64,000 nt of DNA from Facklamia lactis (GCF_015863205.1 NZ_JACBXQ010000003.1:1-64000), one strand, 5' to 3'; positions 16,881 to 26,208 are shown, numbered from the stretch's first letter. Translations and numbers: made by a program. Notes: generated from the sequence alone by a model not told the origin.

Positions 16881-17810
16881 TTACTCGAGATGTGCGTCAA
16901 CATTGTCTTGTGTCACCACTTCATTATCTAATAAAACCATTTCTTCAATCTTTTTACCTTCTAAATGGTCATAAGCAACCTTAAGAATTGACTCCCCTAA
17001 AAAGTAAGGTGGTTCAGCAACGGTCGCATTGATCGATCCACCTTTGATCCCTTCTAATGTTTCGTCTAAACCATCGCAACCAATAACTATGATTTCGTCT
17101 GTTCTACCTGCTGCTTCAATTGCTTCCATTGCTCCTAATAACATCTCATCATTCGCAGCGTATAAACCATTAATTTCGGGGTTTGCTGTTAAAATATTTT
17201 CCATAACAGTTAAAGCTTCAGCACGATCGAAGTTAGCAGATTGTTGAGAAACAATTTCCATATCTGGATTTTCACTTATGATACTATTGAACCCTTCTGA
17301 GCGATCTTGAGCTACGTTAGTTCCCATAATCCCTTGTAATTCTACAACTTTACCTTTACCACCTAATTGTTCTACTAGATATTCACCAGCCAATTTACCA
17401 GATTTAATCGCATCATATCCAATATGAGAAATAACTTCTCCTCCATTTGTTTGACGATCCATCGTAAACACTGGCACTCCTGCCTCATTTGCTAACTCAA
17501 CTGCCGGAATAATAGCATCCGAATCAGTTGGGTCAATGATTAGTGCGTCGGGACTTTTAGCTAAAATATTTTCAATATCAGTTAATTGTGTTTCTGGACT
17601 ATTTTGTGCATCTGTAACAATTAGCTCTATTCCTAATTCTTCTGCTGCATCCTTAACTCCCTCAGTAACCGTAACAAAAAATGGGTTAGTTTGAGTATTC
17701 ATGGACAAACCAATCGTATATTTATCTTGCGCCTCTACGTGCAGAGTAATCATTCCCAAAATGGCCCCCATCATCAACATAGCTGCAACAACTTTATTAA
17801 CATATTTCAT
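16881..17810 (-). CDS. rbsB: Ribose ABC transporter substrate-binding protein
   Basis: 309 residues, periplasmic-binding-protein type 1 fold for ribose or a related sugar. YTIGLSMNTQTNPFFVTVTEG, TDAQNSPETQLTDIENILA, DPTDSDAIIPAV, MDRQTNGGEVISHIGYDA and AANDEMLLGAMEAI are the usual RbsB sugar-contact segments. The signal peptide ends HVEA-QDK and contains no cysteine, so it is not a lipoprotein by sequence, unusual for a Gram-positive solute receptor. Fifth and last transporter gene of the rbs operon, 4 bases after rbsC. Confidence 0.92.
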   Translation of the reverse strand: MKYVNKVVAAMLMMGAILGMITLHVEAQDKYTIGLSMNTQTNPFFVTVTEGVKDAAEELGIELIVTDAQNSPETQLTDIENILAKSPDALIIDPTDSDAIIPAVELANEAGVPVFTMDRQTNGGEVISHIGYDAIKSGKLAGEYLVEQLGGKGKVVELQGIMGTNVAQDRSEGFNSIISENPDMEIVSQQSANFDRAEALTVMENILTANPEINGLYAANDEMLLGAMEAIEAAGRTDEIIVIGCDGLDETLEGIKGGSINATVAEPPYFLGESILKVAYDHLEGKKIEEMVLLDNEVVTQDNVDAHLE

Positions 17811-17814
17811 TTTT

Positions 17815-18789
17815 TTATTCTCCTTTTAAACTTGATTTTTTTGTAATTTCATTCATTTTTTTATCAAAAACAACAGCAATTAGAATAACTAAACCTTTAA
17901 CAATATGTGTTGCATGAGGATTGACATTCATAAGAGTAAGAATATTGTCTATTAATCCCAGTATTATTGCTCCCGCTATAGTTGGTAAAATAAAACCAGT
18001 TCCTCCACTTAAGCTTGTCCCTCCAATGATAGCTGCTGCAATCGCATCCATTTCTATTGCCTGTCCTGCAGTTGCCTGAGCTGATCCTAGCCTTGCAGTT
18101 AAGAGAATCCCAGCAATTGAACTTGTCAAACCACTAATGATATAAACCATCCATTCTGTCTTTACCACCTTGATACCTGATAATCTCGCTGCCTCCTTAT
18201 TACCTCCTATTCCATAAACCTCACGACCATATACTGTGTAATGCAGTATAATGAAACCTATAATAAAAATAATCAACATAATAATAACAGGCATGGGAAC
18301 CCCAAGTAATGACCCCTGCCCCAAGAATCTATACGAATCTATCCTTGCCGAAATCGGAGAGCCATTTGTATAAACTAGAATGATCCCTCTAATTAAAGTC
18401 ATCGTAGCTAAGGTTACAATAAAGGCTGGAATTCTTACTTTAGAAATAAAATACCCATTTACTACACCTGCAATCACCCCAATAAAAATCCCACTTAATA
18501 CCGATAGTAATAAACTATTTGTGGATACCATTACACTTGCTGATATTGCTCCTGAGAGCCCGAGTATTGATCCAACGGATAAGTCTATTCCTCCTGTCAA
18601 CACTACAAAGGTCATACCTGCTGCTACAGTCCCAAATACAGCGACCTGTCTAAGTACATTTAAAATATTATTTGAACTTAAAAAACTCGGTGAAAGTAAT
18701 GCTGCTAGAATAATCATGATTACCAACAATACCAAAGACCTATAGCGATTAAATTTTGATAGTACATCTAATTTTGATTTCTTTTCCAT
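17815..18789 (-). CDS. rbsC: Ribose ABC transporter permease
   Basis: 324 residues, about eight to ten membrane helices, BPD_transp_2 family. Family motifs GGIDLSVGSILGLSGA, NGSPISARI, GIGGNKEAARLSGI and the EMDAIAAAIIGGTSLSGGTG box that contacts the ATPase are all intact. Forms the channel with RbsA and RbsB. Its start overlaps the last base of rbsA. Confidence 0.94.
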   Translation of the reverse strand: MEKKSKLDVLSKFNRYRSLVLLVIMIILAALLSPSFLSSNNILNVLRQVAVFGTVAAGMTFVVLTGGIDLSVGSILGLSGAISASVMVSTNSLLLSVLSGIFIGVIAGVVNGYFISKVRIPAFIVTLATMTLIRGIILVYTNGSPISARIDSYRFLGQGSLLGVPMPVIIMLIIFIIGFIILHYTVYGREVYGIGGNKEAARLSGIKVVKTEWMVYIISGLTSSIAGILLTARLGSAQATAGQAIEMDAIAAAIIGGTSLSGGTGFILPTIAGAIILGLIDNILTLMNVNPHATHIVKGLVILIAVVFDKKMNEITKKSSLKGE

Positions 18790-20291
18790 TATTTGACACC
18801 TCCAGATGCATAAGCCAACAGTTCCTCTTGCGTCGTATTATCTTTTTCCTTTTCAAGCACAAGTTTTCCATCTTTTAGAACTATAATACGATCACACATT
18901 CCTATTACTTCCTCTAGATCAGAAGAAACTATAATGACACTCACACCTGAATCCGTTAAGATATCAATTATCCGATAGATTTCTGCTTTTGCTCCCACAT
19001 CAACCCCACGTGTTGGCTCATTGAACATAAATACCTTTGGAGTGTTATTAAATACTTTTGCAAACAATACTTTTTGTTGATTACCCCCACTTAAATTATT
19101 AACAATTTGTTTATTAGGGTCTGAAACTTTTATATTCAATTTTTTTATTAGGTCGTCTACAACCCGCTGTTCTTTCCCAAAGTTTAATAGCTTCTTATTT
19201 GATATTTTATCTAAGGAACTTAATACAATGTTATTATTAACTGTAGCATCAAGTACTAGCCCATCTCGTTTTCTATCTTCGGGAACCAAACCAATCCCAT
19301 TTTTTATTGCGTCATAAGGAGAATTAATGTTAATTCGCTCTCCATTTAATATCATTTCACCGATTTTTTTGTTCGATGATCCATAGATTAATTTAGTGAG
19401 TTCATAATTACCAGACCCTAGTAAGCCAACAACACCTAATATTTCTCCACCTTTAAGTTTAAAACTAATATTATCGACAATTTTTCCTGACAAATTATTG
19501 ACTTCAAAAATATAATCAGCCGTTTTAGGCTTTCTGACAGGGAATAGAGAGTCCACATACCGACCAATCATCATCGCAACGATTTCATCATAATCGGTTC
19601 CTTTTGTTTCTTTTGTGTCAACATACTGTCCATTTCTTAGGACCGTAATTCTATCACTAATTTCAAAAATCTCATCCATCCTATGAGAAATATATATTAC
19701 TGCTATACCTTTGCTTCTCAGTTCTTTTATCATAGTAAATAGGGTGCTTATTTCTTCTTCAGTTAAAGCAGCGGTTGGCTCATCTAAGACAATCACTTTT
19801 GAATTTAGAGACAAAGATTTAGCGATCTCTACCATTTGAGCCTCTGCAACACTTATTTCACTAACCACTTTATGAGGGTCAATATCAAAACTCAACTTAT
19901 TCAGAATCGCTTCTGCATCCATAAACAGCTGATTCCAATCGATTATAAAGCCTTTTTGGGGAAGTCTACCAATAAATATATTTTCTGCAATGGTTAATTC
20001 ATTAACTAAGTTAAATTCTTGATAAACCATTGATATTCCTTTGCTTACTGCATCTACAGTGGAATCAAATTCGCATTCAACACCATTTATAAATATTGTG
20101 CCTGATGATTGCTTTTGTGCACCGGATAATATTTTCATTAACGTGGATTTGCCTGCACCATTTTCTCCACAAAGGGCATGAACTTCACCTTCTCTCACCG
20201 AAAAACTAACATTATCTAGAGCCTTAATACCTGGGAATTCTTTAGTTATTGAGTCCATCACTAAAATATTATCCTTTAATTCTCCCATCAT
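18789..20291 (-). CDS. rbsA: Ribose ABC transporter, double ATP-binding protein
   Basis: 500 residues with two ABC domains. First: Walker A GENGAGKSTLMKIL (about 42-55), signature ISVAEAQMVEIAKSL and Walker B VIVLDEPTAALTEEE. Second: degenerate Walker A GLLGSGNYELTKLI (lysine absent, normal for RbsA), LVPEDRKRDGLV, LSGGNQQKV and MFNEPTRGVDVG; note Asn-Glu-Pro in place of Asp-Glu-Pro in the second Walker B. It drives ribose uptake. Reading frame starts at either ATG 20291 or 20288; the pair MM follows GAGGAGGAATG. Confidence 0.94.
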   Translation of the reverse strand: MMGELKDNILVMDSITKEFPGIKALDNVSFSVREGEVHALCGENGAGKSTLMKILSGAQKQSSGTIFINGVECEFDSTVDAVSKGISMVYQEFNLVNELTIAENIFIGRLPQKGFIIDWNQLFMDAEAILNKLSFDIDPHKVVSEISVAEAQMVEIAKSLSLNSKVIVLDEPTAALTEEEISTLFTMIKELRSKGIAVIYISHRMDEIFEISDRITVLRNGQYVDTKETKGTDYDEIVAMMIGRYVDSLFPVRKPKTADYIFEVNNLSGKIVDNISFKLKGGEILGVVGLLGSGNYELTKLIYGSSNKKIGEMILNGERININSPYDAIKNGIGLVPEDRKRDGLVLDATVNNNIVLSSLDKISNKKLLNFGKEQRVVDDLIKKLNIKVSDPNKQIVNNLSGGNQQKVLFAKVFNNTPKVFMFNEPTRGVDVGAKAEIYRIIDILTDSGVSVIIVSSDLEEVIGMCDRIIVLKDGKLVLEKEKDNTTQEELLAYASGGVK

Positions 20292-20310
20292 TCCTCCTCC
20301 TCAAAAATAA

Positions 20311-20709
20311 CTAATATGCACAACCACAAGTAATGATTATATTTGTATAACCTGTAAACTCTCCACTAAGAATTATGGCTTTCGATTGCTTAGACTGTTC
20401 TTTTAAATCAACATGTGGAATATAGTCTATTTCTAGCCCTTCAGGCAAAATTGAAATAGATTTTTGTAAAAAATCAGGACTGATATCTTTAGCTTCATTA
20501 GCAAAGGTAGCCTTTTCTATAACCAGTACTTTAACTATTTCTTCTAAAACTTTATGAAATCTTGGCTCATTTTCAATCCATCCCAAATCAATACGTGTAA
20601 CTCCCTCAGGAACAGGAAGACCTGCATCACCAATGATAATGGTGTCCATATGCCTTACTTCTCCAAGTAATTTAAGTAACTGAGGATGAAATATACCTTT
20701 TTTAATCAT
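20311..20709 (-). CDS. rbsD: D-ribose pyranase
   Basis: 132 residues. RbsD converts beta-pyranose ribose to beta-furanose, the form used by ribokinase. Seen: MIKKGIFHPQLLKLLGEVRH (catalytic His near residue 19), TIIIGDAGLPVP, RIDLGW and the C-terminal TGYTNIIITCGCAY. Length and motifs normal. Lies between rbsK (13-bp gap) and rbsA. Confidence 0.94.
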   Translation of the reverse strand: MIKKGIFHPQLLKLLGEVRHMDTIIIGDAGLPVPEGVTRIDLGWIENEPRFHKVLEEIVKVLVIEKATFANEAKDISPDFLQKSISILPEGLEIDYIPHVDLKEQSKQSKAIILSGEFTGYTNIIITCGCAY

Positions 20710-20722
20710 TTTCTACCTCCTT

Positions 20723-21649
20723 TTAAATTTGTTCTGATAAAAAATTATCAATTTCATTTCTATTCGGCATTGCTGGTGTTGTCCCCATTTTTTTAACTGA
20801 TAAAGCCCCAACTGCATTGCCAAACATTGCTGCATTCTTTAAACTTTTCCCTTCAAGCAAACCGGTTAATAATCCTCCATTAAAAGCATCACCGGCACCC
20901 GTTGTATCAACTGCCTCAACTTTAAAAGCTGGTATGATACCTATATATTCATCAGAATATATATAAGCCCCCTTCTTACCAAGCGTTATAACAACATTCT
21001 GAATTCCTTTTGCCATTAATTTTTTGGCAGCAAGCTCAGCATTCTTTTCGTCTGTAATTTTTATCCCCGTTAAATACTCAGCCTCTACTTCGTTCGGTGT
21101 CACTAAATATAAACCTTTTAATATTTCATCACTAACTGGTTGAATAGGCGCAGTATTTAATATAATTTTTACATTACTTTCTTTAGCTATTTGCATTACT
21201 TTTTCAATTGAAGATACATTTGTTTCTAGTTGAAGTAACAAATAATCAGCATTTTGGATCAAATTTTGAACAGACTCTATATCTTTATCTGTAATATGGC
21301 TACATGCTCCTGGAACTACTAAAATCTGGTTTTCACTAGTATTTTCATCGACTGAAATAAGTGCAATGCCTGTAGGATGTTCTTCAGATACCAGAATATT
21401 TGTTTGATCCATTCCTAACTCTTCCATTGTTGATATCAAAACTTCTGAAAATAGATCTTGACCTATCTTTGTTATCATCTGTATATCTGATCCCGATTTA
21501 AAAGCTGCGACTCCTTGATTAAACCCTTTACCTCCAGGGCCCTGCTTAAAATAATTTCCAAATACTGTTTCTCCTGGTTTAGGTAAGTGATCTCCTCTTC
21601 CCATTAAATCAACTACAAAACTTCCAAATACAACACCTTTCTTAGACAC
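20723..21649 (-). CDS. rbsK: Ribokinase
   Basis: 308 residues of the PfkB family. Phosphorylates ribose at O5. Start of the domain VVFGSFVVDLMGRGDHLPKPGET and GPGGKGFNQGVAA (sugar site), and the anion-hole/catalytic motif DTTGAGDAFNGGLLTGL (about residues 245-261, catalytic Asp in GAGD) are all present. Sits second in the operon, 11 bases after rbsR. Confidence 0.93.
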   Translation of the reverse strand: MSKKGVVFGSFVVDLMGRGDHLPKPGETVFGNYFKQGPGGKGFNQGVAAFKSGSDIQMITKIGQDLFSEVLISTMEELGMDQTNILVSEEHPTGIALISVDENTSENQILVVPGACSHITDKDIESVQNLIQNADYLLLQLETNVSSIEKVMQIAKESNVKIILNTAPIQPVSDEILKGLYLVTPNEVEAEYLTGIKITDEKNAELAAKKLMAKGIQNVVITLGKKGAYIYSDEYIGIIPAFKVEAVDTTGAGDAFNGGLLTGLLEGKSLKNAAMFGNAVGALSVKKMGTTPAMPNRNEIDNFLSEQI

Positions 21650-21660
21650 ACTAAGTCCCC

Positions 21661-22656
21661 CTATTCATTAATTATTAATTGTGTTTTTAAAACAATGTTC
21701 TCGAATTTTTCGCTCTCGATACCCTTAATTTTCTTTAACATCAACTCAGCAGCAACTTGCCCCATTTCAGTGGTAGGCCTATCGACATATGATATGGGCA
21801 ACTCAAACCACTGAAACATTTCTAAATTATCGAAACAAATTAAAGTAAGATCGTTAGTTAAGTCCACTTTATTCTCAACTGCATATTTAATACTCCCTAA
21901 AGCCATTAAATTATTCATCACAAAAATCGCATCTGGTGCAGTAGAGGATTCCATTAATTCTTTTGTCAATTTATATCCACTATCAAATTTAAAATCTCCA
22001 GTCTTTATCAAAAGTTCATCAGCATTAACATGATAATCTTCTAAGGCTTTTATAAAACCACAATATCTTTCAAGACCTGGTTTGGTATTATGAAGTCCAG
22101 TAATCGCTCCGATACGCTTACAATTTTTATTAATTAAATATTGCGTCGCCTGATATGCCCCCTTAAAGTTATCAACATATACCCCTGAATTTTCTATATC
22201 CTCTAAATCTCTATCAATATATACAAACGGCATACCTGCTTTATTATATTTTTGAACTAAACCAGTAGATAAAGAGTTTACCCTATGCACCGGTGTATAA
22301 AAAATCCCCGCTAAATTATACTGTCCCAGCGCCCTTAAATGAGAAACTTCAATATCAATATTTTCATCACTGTTTAGTAAAATAAGATGATATCCTTTTT
22401 GATTTATAACTTTGGTGATCCCATCAATTATTTGTCCAAAAAATGAATTTGTTATATCTGGAACGAGAACTGCAATATAATTAGATTCATTTTTACTCAA
22501 ATTGATTGCATTAATGTTGGGAACATAATTATATTTCTCAATAATCGCGTTGACTTTTCGTTTAGTTGCGTCACTAACATTTCCTTTTTCATTTATGACT
22601 CGCGATACTGTAGCTACTGAAACTCCTGATAATTGTGCTATTTTCTTTATATTCAT
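21661..22656 (-). CDS. rbsR: LacI-family repressor of the ribose operon
   Basis: 331 residues. HTH NIKKIAQLSGVSVATVSRVI at residues 2-21, hinge NYVPNINAINLSKN, then a periplasmic-binding-like sensor domain. First gene of the operon rbsR-K-D-A-C-B-deoC, so autoregulated; two palindromic operators lie just upstream. Likely released by ribose or a ribose phosphate. Ribosome binding site AGGAG, ATG 22656. Confidence 0.9.
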   Translation of the reverse strand: MNIKKIAQLSGVSVATVSRVINEKGNVSDATKRKVNAIIEKYNYVPNINAINLSKNESNYIAVLVPDITNSFFGQIIDGITKVINQKGYHLILLNSDENIDIEVSHLRALGQYNLAGIFYTPVHRVNSLSTGLVQKYNKAGMPFVYIDRDLEDIENSGVYVDNFKGAYQATQYLINKNCKRIGAITGLHNTKPGLERYCGFIKALEDYHVNADELLIKTGDFKFDSGYKLTKELMESSTAPDAIFVMNNLMALGSIKYAVENKVDLTNDLTLICFDNLEMFQWFELPISYVDRPTTEMGQVAAELMLKKIKGIESEKFENIVLKTQLIINE

Positions 22657-22669
22657 GGTTACTCCTGTT

Positions 22670-22745
22670 TGTAACCGGTTACATTATGGTTTAAAAAAAT
22701 ATTTAAACTACTAAAACGATATCGAACACTAAGTAACCGGTTACA
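22670..22745 (-). promoter_or_regulatory. Twin RbsR operators of the ribose operon
   Basis: Two copies of the perfect palindrome GTAACCGGTTAC (22671-22682 and 22733-22744), each followed by A on the plus strand, with centres 62 bp apart, about six helical turns, allowing looping. The proximal one ends 13 bases before the rbsR start and would block transcription; a CATAAT-like -10 lies just inside. Central CG symmetry is typical of LacI-family sites. Confidence 0.85.
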
Positions 22746-22971
22746 TTTTTATTTATATTCTCACTATAACGAATCATTTAAAATGTGTCAATATTTATTT
22801 TTGATTCCTTTAATGTCTTTTTCATTTATAACAAAAGTATATACGGGTGATACGACTATTAAGTTTCTTAATTATTTATAATCAAAAACAATATACGACA
22901 TTATAACTATCGCATATTGTTTTTGATTCCTCATTTTATTCATTCTTTATTAAGATGGATCTATGCCTTAA
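22746..22971. other. Gap between rbs operator and rhodanese gene
   Basis: AT-rich and non-coding; holds only the hairpin at 22880-22928. No promoter of note was identified. Confidence 0.4.
22880..22928 (-). terminator. Terminator of the metNIQ-rhodanese operon
   Basis: Perfect 15-bp arms AATCAAAAACAATAT (22880-22894) and its complement (22914-22928), 44 bases past the rhodanese stop. AT-rich stem. Confidence 0.65.
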
Positions 22972-23910
22972 CTATTCTTCTCCTATAATATTGATACCTT
23001 CTTCGGTCTTGGGACTACCCACTTGTATTTTATATCTTTTAGGGTCTCGATTATGATATTTTGTCCACTGGTACCATCCACCATCATACACCTTAATATT
23101 TGCCCATCCATTTTCTTTAAGTATAAAGAAAATTGCCGCAGCTCTCCATCCTGCTCCACAGAATAAAGCAACTTCTTTATCTTTAGTAATTCCCCACTGC
23201 TTCCATTCTGTAAATAGCTGATCTAAATCACAAAAGTTACCTTCTTCACTTAAAATATATTCAACATTAACTCGATCAGTGCTTGCTTTAGCATAGACTG
23301 AGCCTAGTGGAGAACCAGTCCCTTTAATATACGGGTAACCACTTTTGGTTCCAATATATTCTTCCCAACTTCTAATATTAGCCAGAACAAAATTTGGGTT
23401 CTCACTCTGTTCTTTAATGACTTCAGCAGGGGTTGAAATAAGAAATTCAGGTCTTCTCGGAACTTTACAGCCAAAATCTGTTTTTGGAACGATACTTTTG
23501 ATCTCGGCTGTAACTTCAAAGCCTGCATTTTTCCAACTATTAATTCCACCCAATAAAATTTTCACATTGTCAACACCTAGCCAATATGCAGCTAGTGCGA
23601 CTCTACTTGATGCAATAATACCATCTGAATATACTACAAGTAATGTCTTACAATCTATGCCTTTCTTTAAGAAAACATCCTTCAATTTGTCTGCTTCATA
23701 TAAATTTAAATCCGAATCTTCACCCTGAAGTTCTTCTTTATCAATTTTAATGGCCCTTGGAATATGTTCATTGTTATACTCTCTTTTCTCATTATCATCT
23801 TCTTTGATATATTCATTCATTCCATACGGCATGTCTAGAATTACAAGATTTGATTCATTTAAATGATCTTTCAACCAATTTACATCTACAAAAAATTTAT
23901 TCATCATCAT
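22972..23910 (-). CDS. Two-domain rhodanese (sulfurtransferase)
   Basis: 312 residues, thiosulfate/3-mercaptopyruvate sulfurtransferase type. The N-terminal inactive rhodanese domain has VILDMPYG and HIPRAIKID; the C-terminal domain has the active loop FCGAGWRAA (Cys about residue 249; Cys-Gly-Ala-Gly-Trp-Arg). It moves sulfane sulfur from a donor thiol to an acceptor. It starts directly after the stop of the MetQ-like gene (TAA then ATGATGATG), so it is translated from the metNIQ transcript. That link suggests the importer brings in a sulfur compound that this enzyme processes, by inference. The loop differs from classical CRKGVT and CGSGVT forms, so donor preference is open. Confidence 0.88.
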   Translation of the reverse strand: MMMNKFFVDVNWLKDHLNESNLVILDMPYGMNEYIKEDDNEKREYNNEHIPRAIKIDKEELQGEDSDLNLYEADKLKDVFLKKGIDCKTLLVVYSDGIIASSRVALAAYWLGVDNVKILLGGINSWKNAGFEVTAEIKSIVPKTDFGCKVPRRPEFLISTPAEVIKEQSENPNFVLANIRSWEEYIGTKSGYPYIKGTGSPLGSVYAKASTDRVNVEYILSEEGNFCDLDQLFTEWKQWGITKDKEVALFCGAGWRAAAIFFILKENGWANIKVYDGGWYQWTKYHNRDPKRYKIQVGSPKTEEGINIIGEE

Positions 23911-24729
23911 TTACTCTTTTACCTGTGAATCATCTTCATAAAATTCAAATACACCAGGTAATTTTTCTTCTATTTCACTTTGGACCTCTTCAATTTTAAA
24001 ACATTTAGCATAATCTACTGCCCAATCCTCAGTTGCAAACTCTGACTTAACAATAGGCCCCATTGGATAATTAATCATCACATTATCTCTTATTATATAG
24101 TTGTCAGGGATCAATCCAGCGTTAGACATATGCGTAAAAAAGACAGTTGCGGCATCCACATCCTTTAATGATGAAACAGTTTGTTGTTGTTCCATATCTA
24201 CGATTTTAACGTCTTTTAGATATTCTTCAATATCTACTATAGTAGCTGATTCTACATTATCGCTTACTTTAATGAATCCAGCTTCTTCAAGCATTCGCAA
24301 TCCCACATTCATGTTCATTGAATCATTCATTATTGCAATGGTTGCACCATTTGGGATTTCTTCAACGGTTGTATACTTCTCAGAATATAACCCAATACCC
24401 GTATAGTATCCATAAGGTTTTACAACTTCAATTTCAACCCCTTTTGTTTTACTAAAGTTTTCAACAAAAACTTTATGTTGTCCTAAGGAAATATCAATTT
24501 CCCCTGCTGCAAGGGCTTCTAGTAATACAGGATTTGTATCAAACATTATCGCTTCAGTTTTATAACCTAATTTCTCATAATGATCTTTAATTGCTTCATA
24601 GGTGATATTTGAAACTGAAGTGACCCCTATTTTGATAGCCTTTTCTTCCTCAGCACTTACTATATAAATTTTAAATAGAGAACTAGCACACAAAATTAAG
24701 CCTAGAAAAGTAAATAACAATTTTTTCAT
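23911..24729 (-). CDS. metQ: MetQ/NlpA-family substrate-binding protein
   Basis: 272 residues, NlpA family receptor of methionine-type importers. KIGVTSVSNITYEAIKDHYE, VLLEALAAGEIDISLGQHKVF and GLRMLEEAGFIK are family segments. The single N-terminal Cys (LILCASSLF) is not in a proper lipobox (Leu, not Gly/Ala, before Cys), and the peptide may be cut later at VSA-EEE. Usual MetQ has N-terminal FDAN-like binding residues that are less clear here, so the ligand might be methionine, a D-isomer or another sulfur compound. Confidence 0.85.
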   Translation of the reverse strand: MKKLLFTFLGLILCASSLFKIYIVSAEEEKAIKIGVTSVSNITYEAIKDHYEKLGYKTEAIMFDTNPVLLEALAAGEIDISLGQHKVFVENFSKTKGVEIEVVKPYGYYTGIGLYSEKYTTVEEIPNGATIAIMNDSMNMNVGLRMLEEAGFIKVSDNVESATIVDIEEYLKDVKIVDMEQQQTVSSLKDVDAATVFFTHMSNAGLIPDNYIIRDNVMINYPMGPIVKSEFATEDWAVDYAKCFKIEEVQSEIEEKLPGVFEFYEDDSQVKE

Positions 24730-24739
24730 TTTTACACTC

Positions 24740-25405
24740 CTACTGTATTTTATTTTTTAATTTATTACCCACAATCTGAATGATTATTACTAATACTATT
24801 AGTAAAGCAACAATAAAATACATCACTCCATAGTCAAAGAGCTGATAACCATAAGTTAAAGCAACAGCACCTAATCCTCCAGCACCTATCGCACCTGCCA
24901 TGGCAGTCATATTTAACATATTAATAATCAAGATAGTGAAATTATCTATCAATTGTGGAAGCGCCTCTACTAACATGACTTTTGTGATAATTTGTTTATT
25001 GGTAGCACCAAAAGACCTTGCTGCTGTGATGACTTCCGAACTTACAGTATTTAAAGCGCTCTCTGTCATCCTGCCGGCAAAAGGAATACTTCCAATGCTA
25101 ATTGATACTATAGCAGGCCATATTCCAATCGTAGTGCCCACCAATATTCGAGTTAATGGTGATAATGCTACAATCAGTATCATGGTAGGAAAGGATCTTA
25201 TCATATCCGTTCCCCTGCTAAGGACCGCATAAATGGATCTATTTGGCTGTAACCCCTTTTCACTAGTAGAAAAAAGGATAAATCCTAATACTAGTCCTAA
25301 TAAGACAGTAAAACTGGCAGAAATAATTAACATTTTTAAAGTATCAAAAATCGCAGGTATGATAACTGTCGGGAGATAATCCATTAAACGTGTGGATTCA
25401 AACAT
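24740..25405 (-). CDS. metI: MetI-type ABC transporter permease
   Basis: 221 residues, five or so helices, BPD_transp_1 family. The MetI motif SFGATNKQIITKVMLVEALP (EAA loop, contacts MetN) and NMTAMAGAIGAGGLGAVALTYGYQ are intact. Start directly overlaps the metN stop by one base; metQ follows 10 bases later. Confidence 0.92.
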   Translation of the reverse strand: MFESTRLMDYLPTVIIPAIFDTLKMLIISASFTVLLGLVLGFILFSTSEKGLQPNRSIYAVLSRGTDMIRSFPTMILIVALSPLTRILVGTTIGIWPAIVSISIGSIPFAGRMTESALNTVSSEVITAARSFGATNKQIITKVMLVEALPQLIDNFTILIINMLNMTAMAGAIGAGGLGAVALTYGYQLFDYGVMYFIVALLIVLVIIIQIVGNKLKNKIQ

Positions 25406-26139
25406 TAAAACTCCCTCCTTGTATAATCATCTAAAAAAATATCTGGATAATTTTTTACAACTATTTCAGCGTTATCCGCAGCAAGCAATTCTCCTGATTT
25501 TAGAAACGCAATATGAGTGCAATAAGCTTTAGCTATCAGCATATCATGCGTCACAATGATTACAGTAACACCCAGTTCTTCCTGAATTTGGTTTAATAAA
25601 TCCATAATCATTATTGAATTTTCAGGATCCAATGCAGAGGTACATTCATCACATAATAGGTACTTTGGCTGACTAGATAAAGCTCTTGCTATTGCAACCC
25701 TCTGTTTTTGTCCTCCACTTAATTCACGTGGCCTCTTATGTAAATGCTTCTCGATATCCACTAGTTTAGCTAATTTATATACCCGCTCTTTTATATCATT
25801 TAAATCATAATTCCACAGTTCTAATGGTAATGAAATATTTTTATAAACTGTTTTTTGCTCCAACAAAGCAAAATTCTGAAAAATCATCCCCATATTAAAC
25901 CTTTGTAGTCGGAGGTCTTCTTCAGCTAGTTCCTTAACATCGAATTTATCGATAATAACTTGGCCTTGTTGAAAATCAGTAAGTTTATTCATACATTTTA
26001 ATAATGTCGATTTTCCAGCTCCACTTTCACCAATTATTCCATAAAATGACGAATCTGGTATATTGAAGGATATATCTGATAATATAACATTTTGATCAAT
26101 TGTCTTATTTAAATTCTTTATTTCAATCAATTTTTCCAT
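25405..26139 (-). CDS. metN: MetN-type ABC transporter ATP-binding protein
   Basis: About 244 residues from the chosen start. Walker A GESGAGKSTLLKCM, Q-loop MIFQNFALL, signature [15 protein letters not shown], Walker B YLLCDECTSALDPEN (Cys-Thr in place of the usual Ala-Thr) and IVTHD. It lacks the C-terminal ACT-like NIL domain of full MetN (~340 aa), so it would not have the methionine trans-inhibition of E. coli MetNI. ATG 26139 is preferred because GGAAGGAG stands just upstream; an in-frame TTG at 26199 would place a ribosome binding site inside the gene. Upstream, ATG 26177 starts a 6-codon frame (to 26157) behind GGGAGG. Confidence 0.9.
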   Translation of the reverse strand: MEKLIEIKNLNKTIDQNVILSDISFNIPDSSFYGIIGESGAGKSTLLKCMNKLTDFQQGQVIIDKFDVKELAEEDLRLQRFNMGMIFQNFALLEQKTVYKNISLPLELWNYDLNDIKERVYKLAKLVDIEKHLHKRPRELSGGQKQRVAIARALSSQPKYLLCDECTSALDPENSIMIMDLLNQIQEELGVTVIIVTHDMLIAKAYCTHIAFLKSGELLAADNAEIVVKNYPDIFLDDYTRREF

Positions 26140-26208
26140 AATCTCCTTCCAATCTTTTATTCCACTAAAACAATCATTTATTATATTTCCTCCCTTCAAT
26201 ACAAATTA

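Noticed and set aside
23304-23549. Minus-strand alternative frames within the rhodanese gene
   Set aside because: Overlap the confirmed frame and show no family motif.
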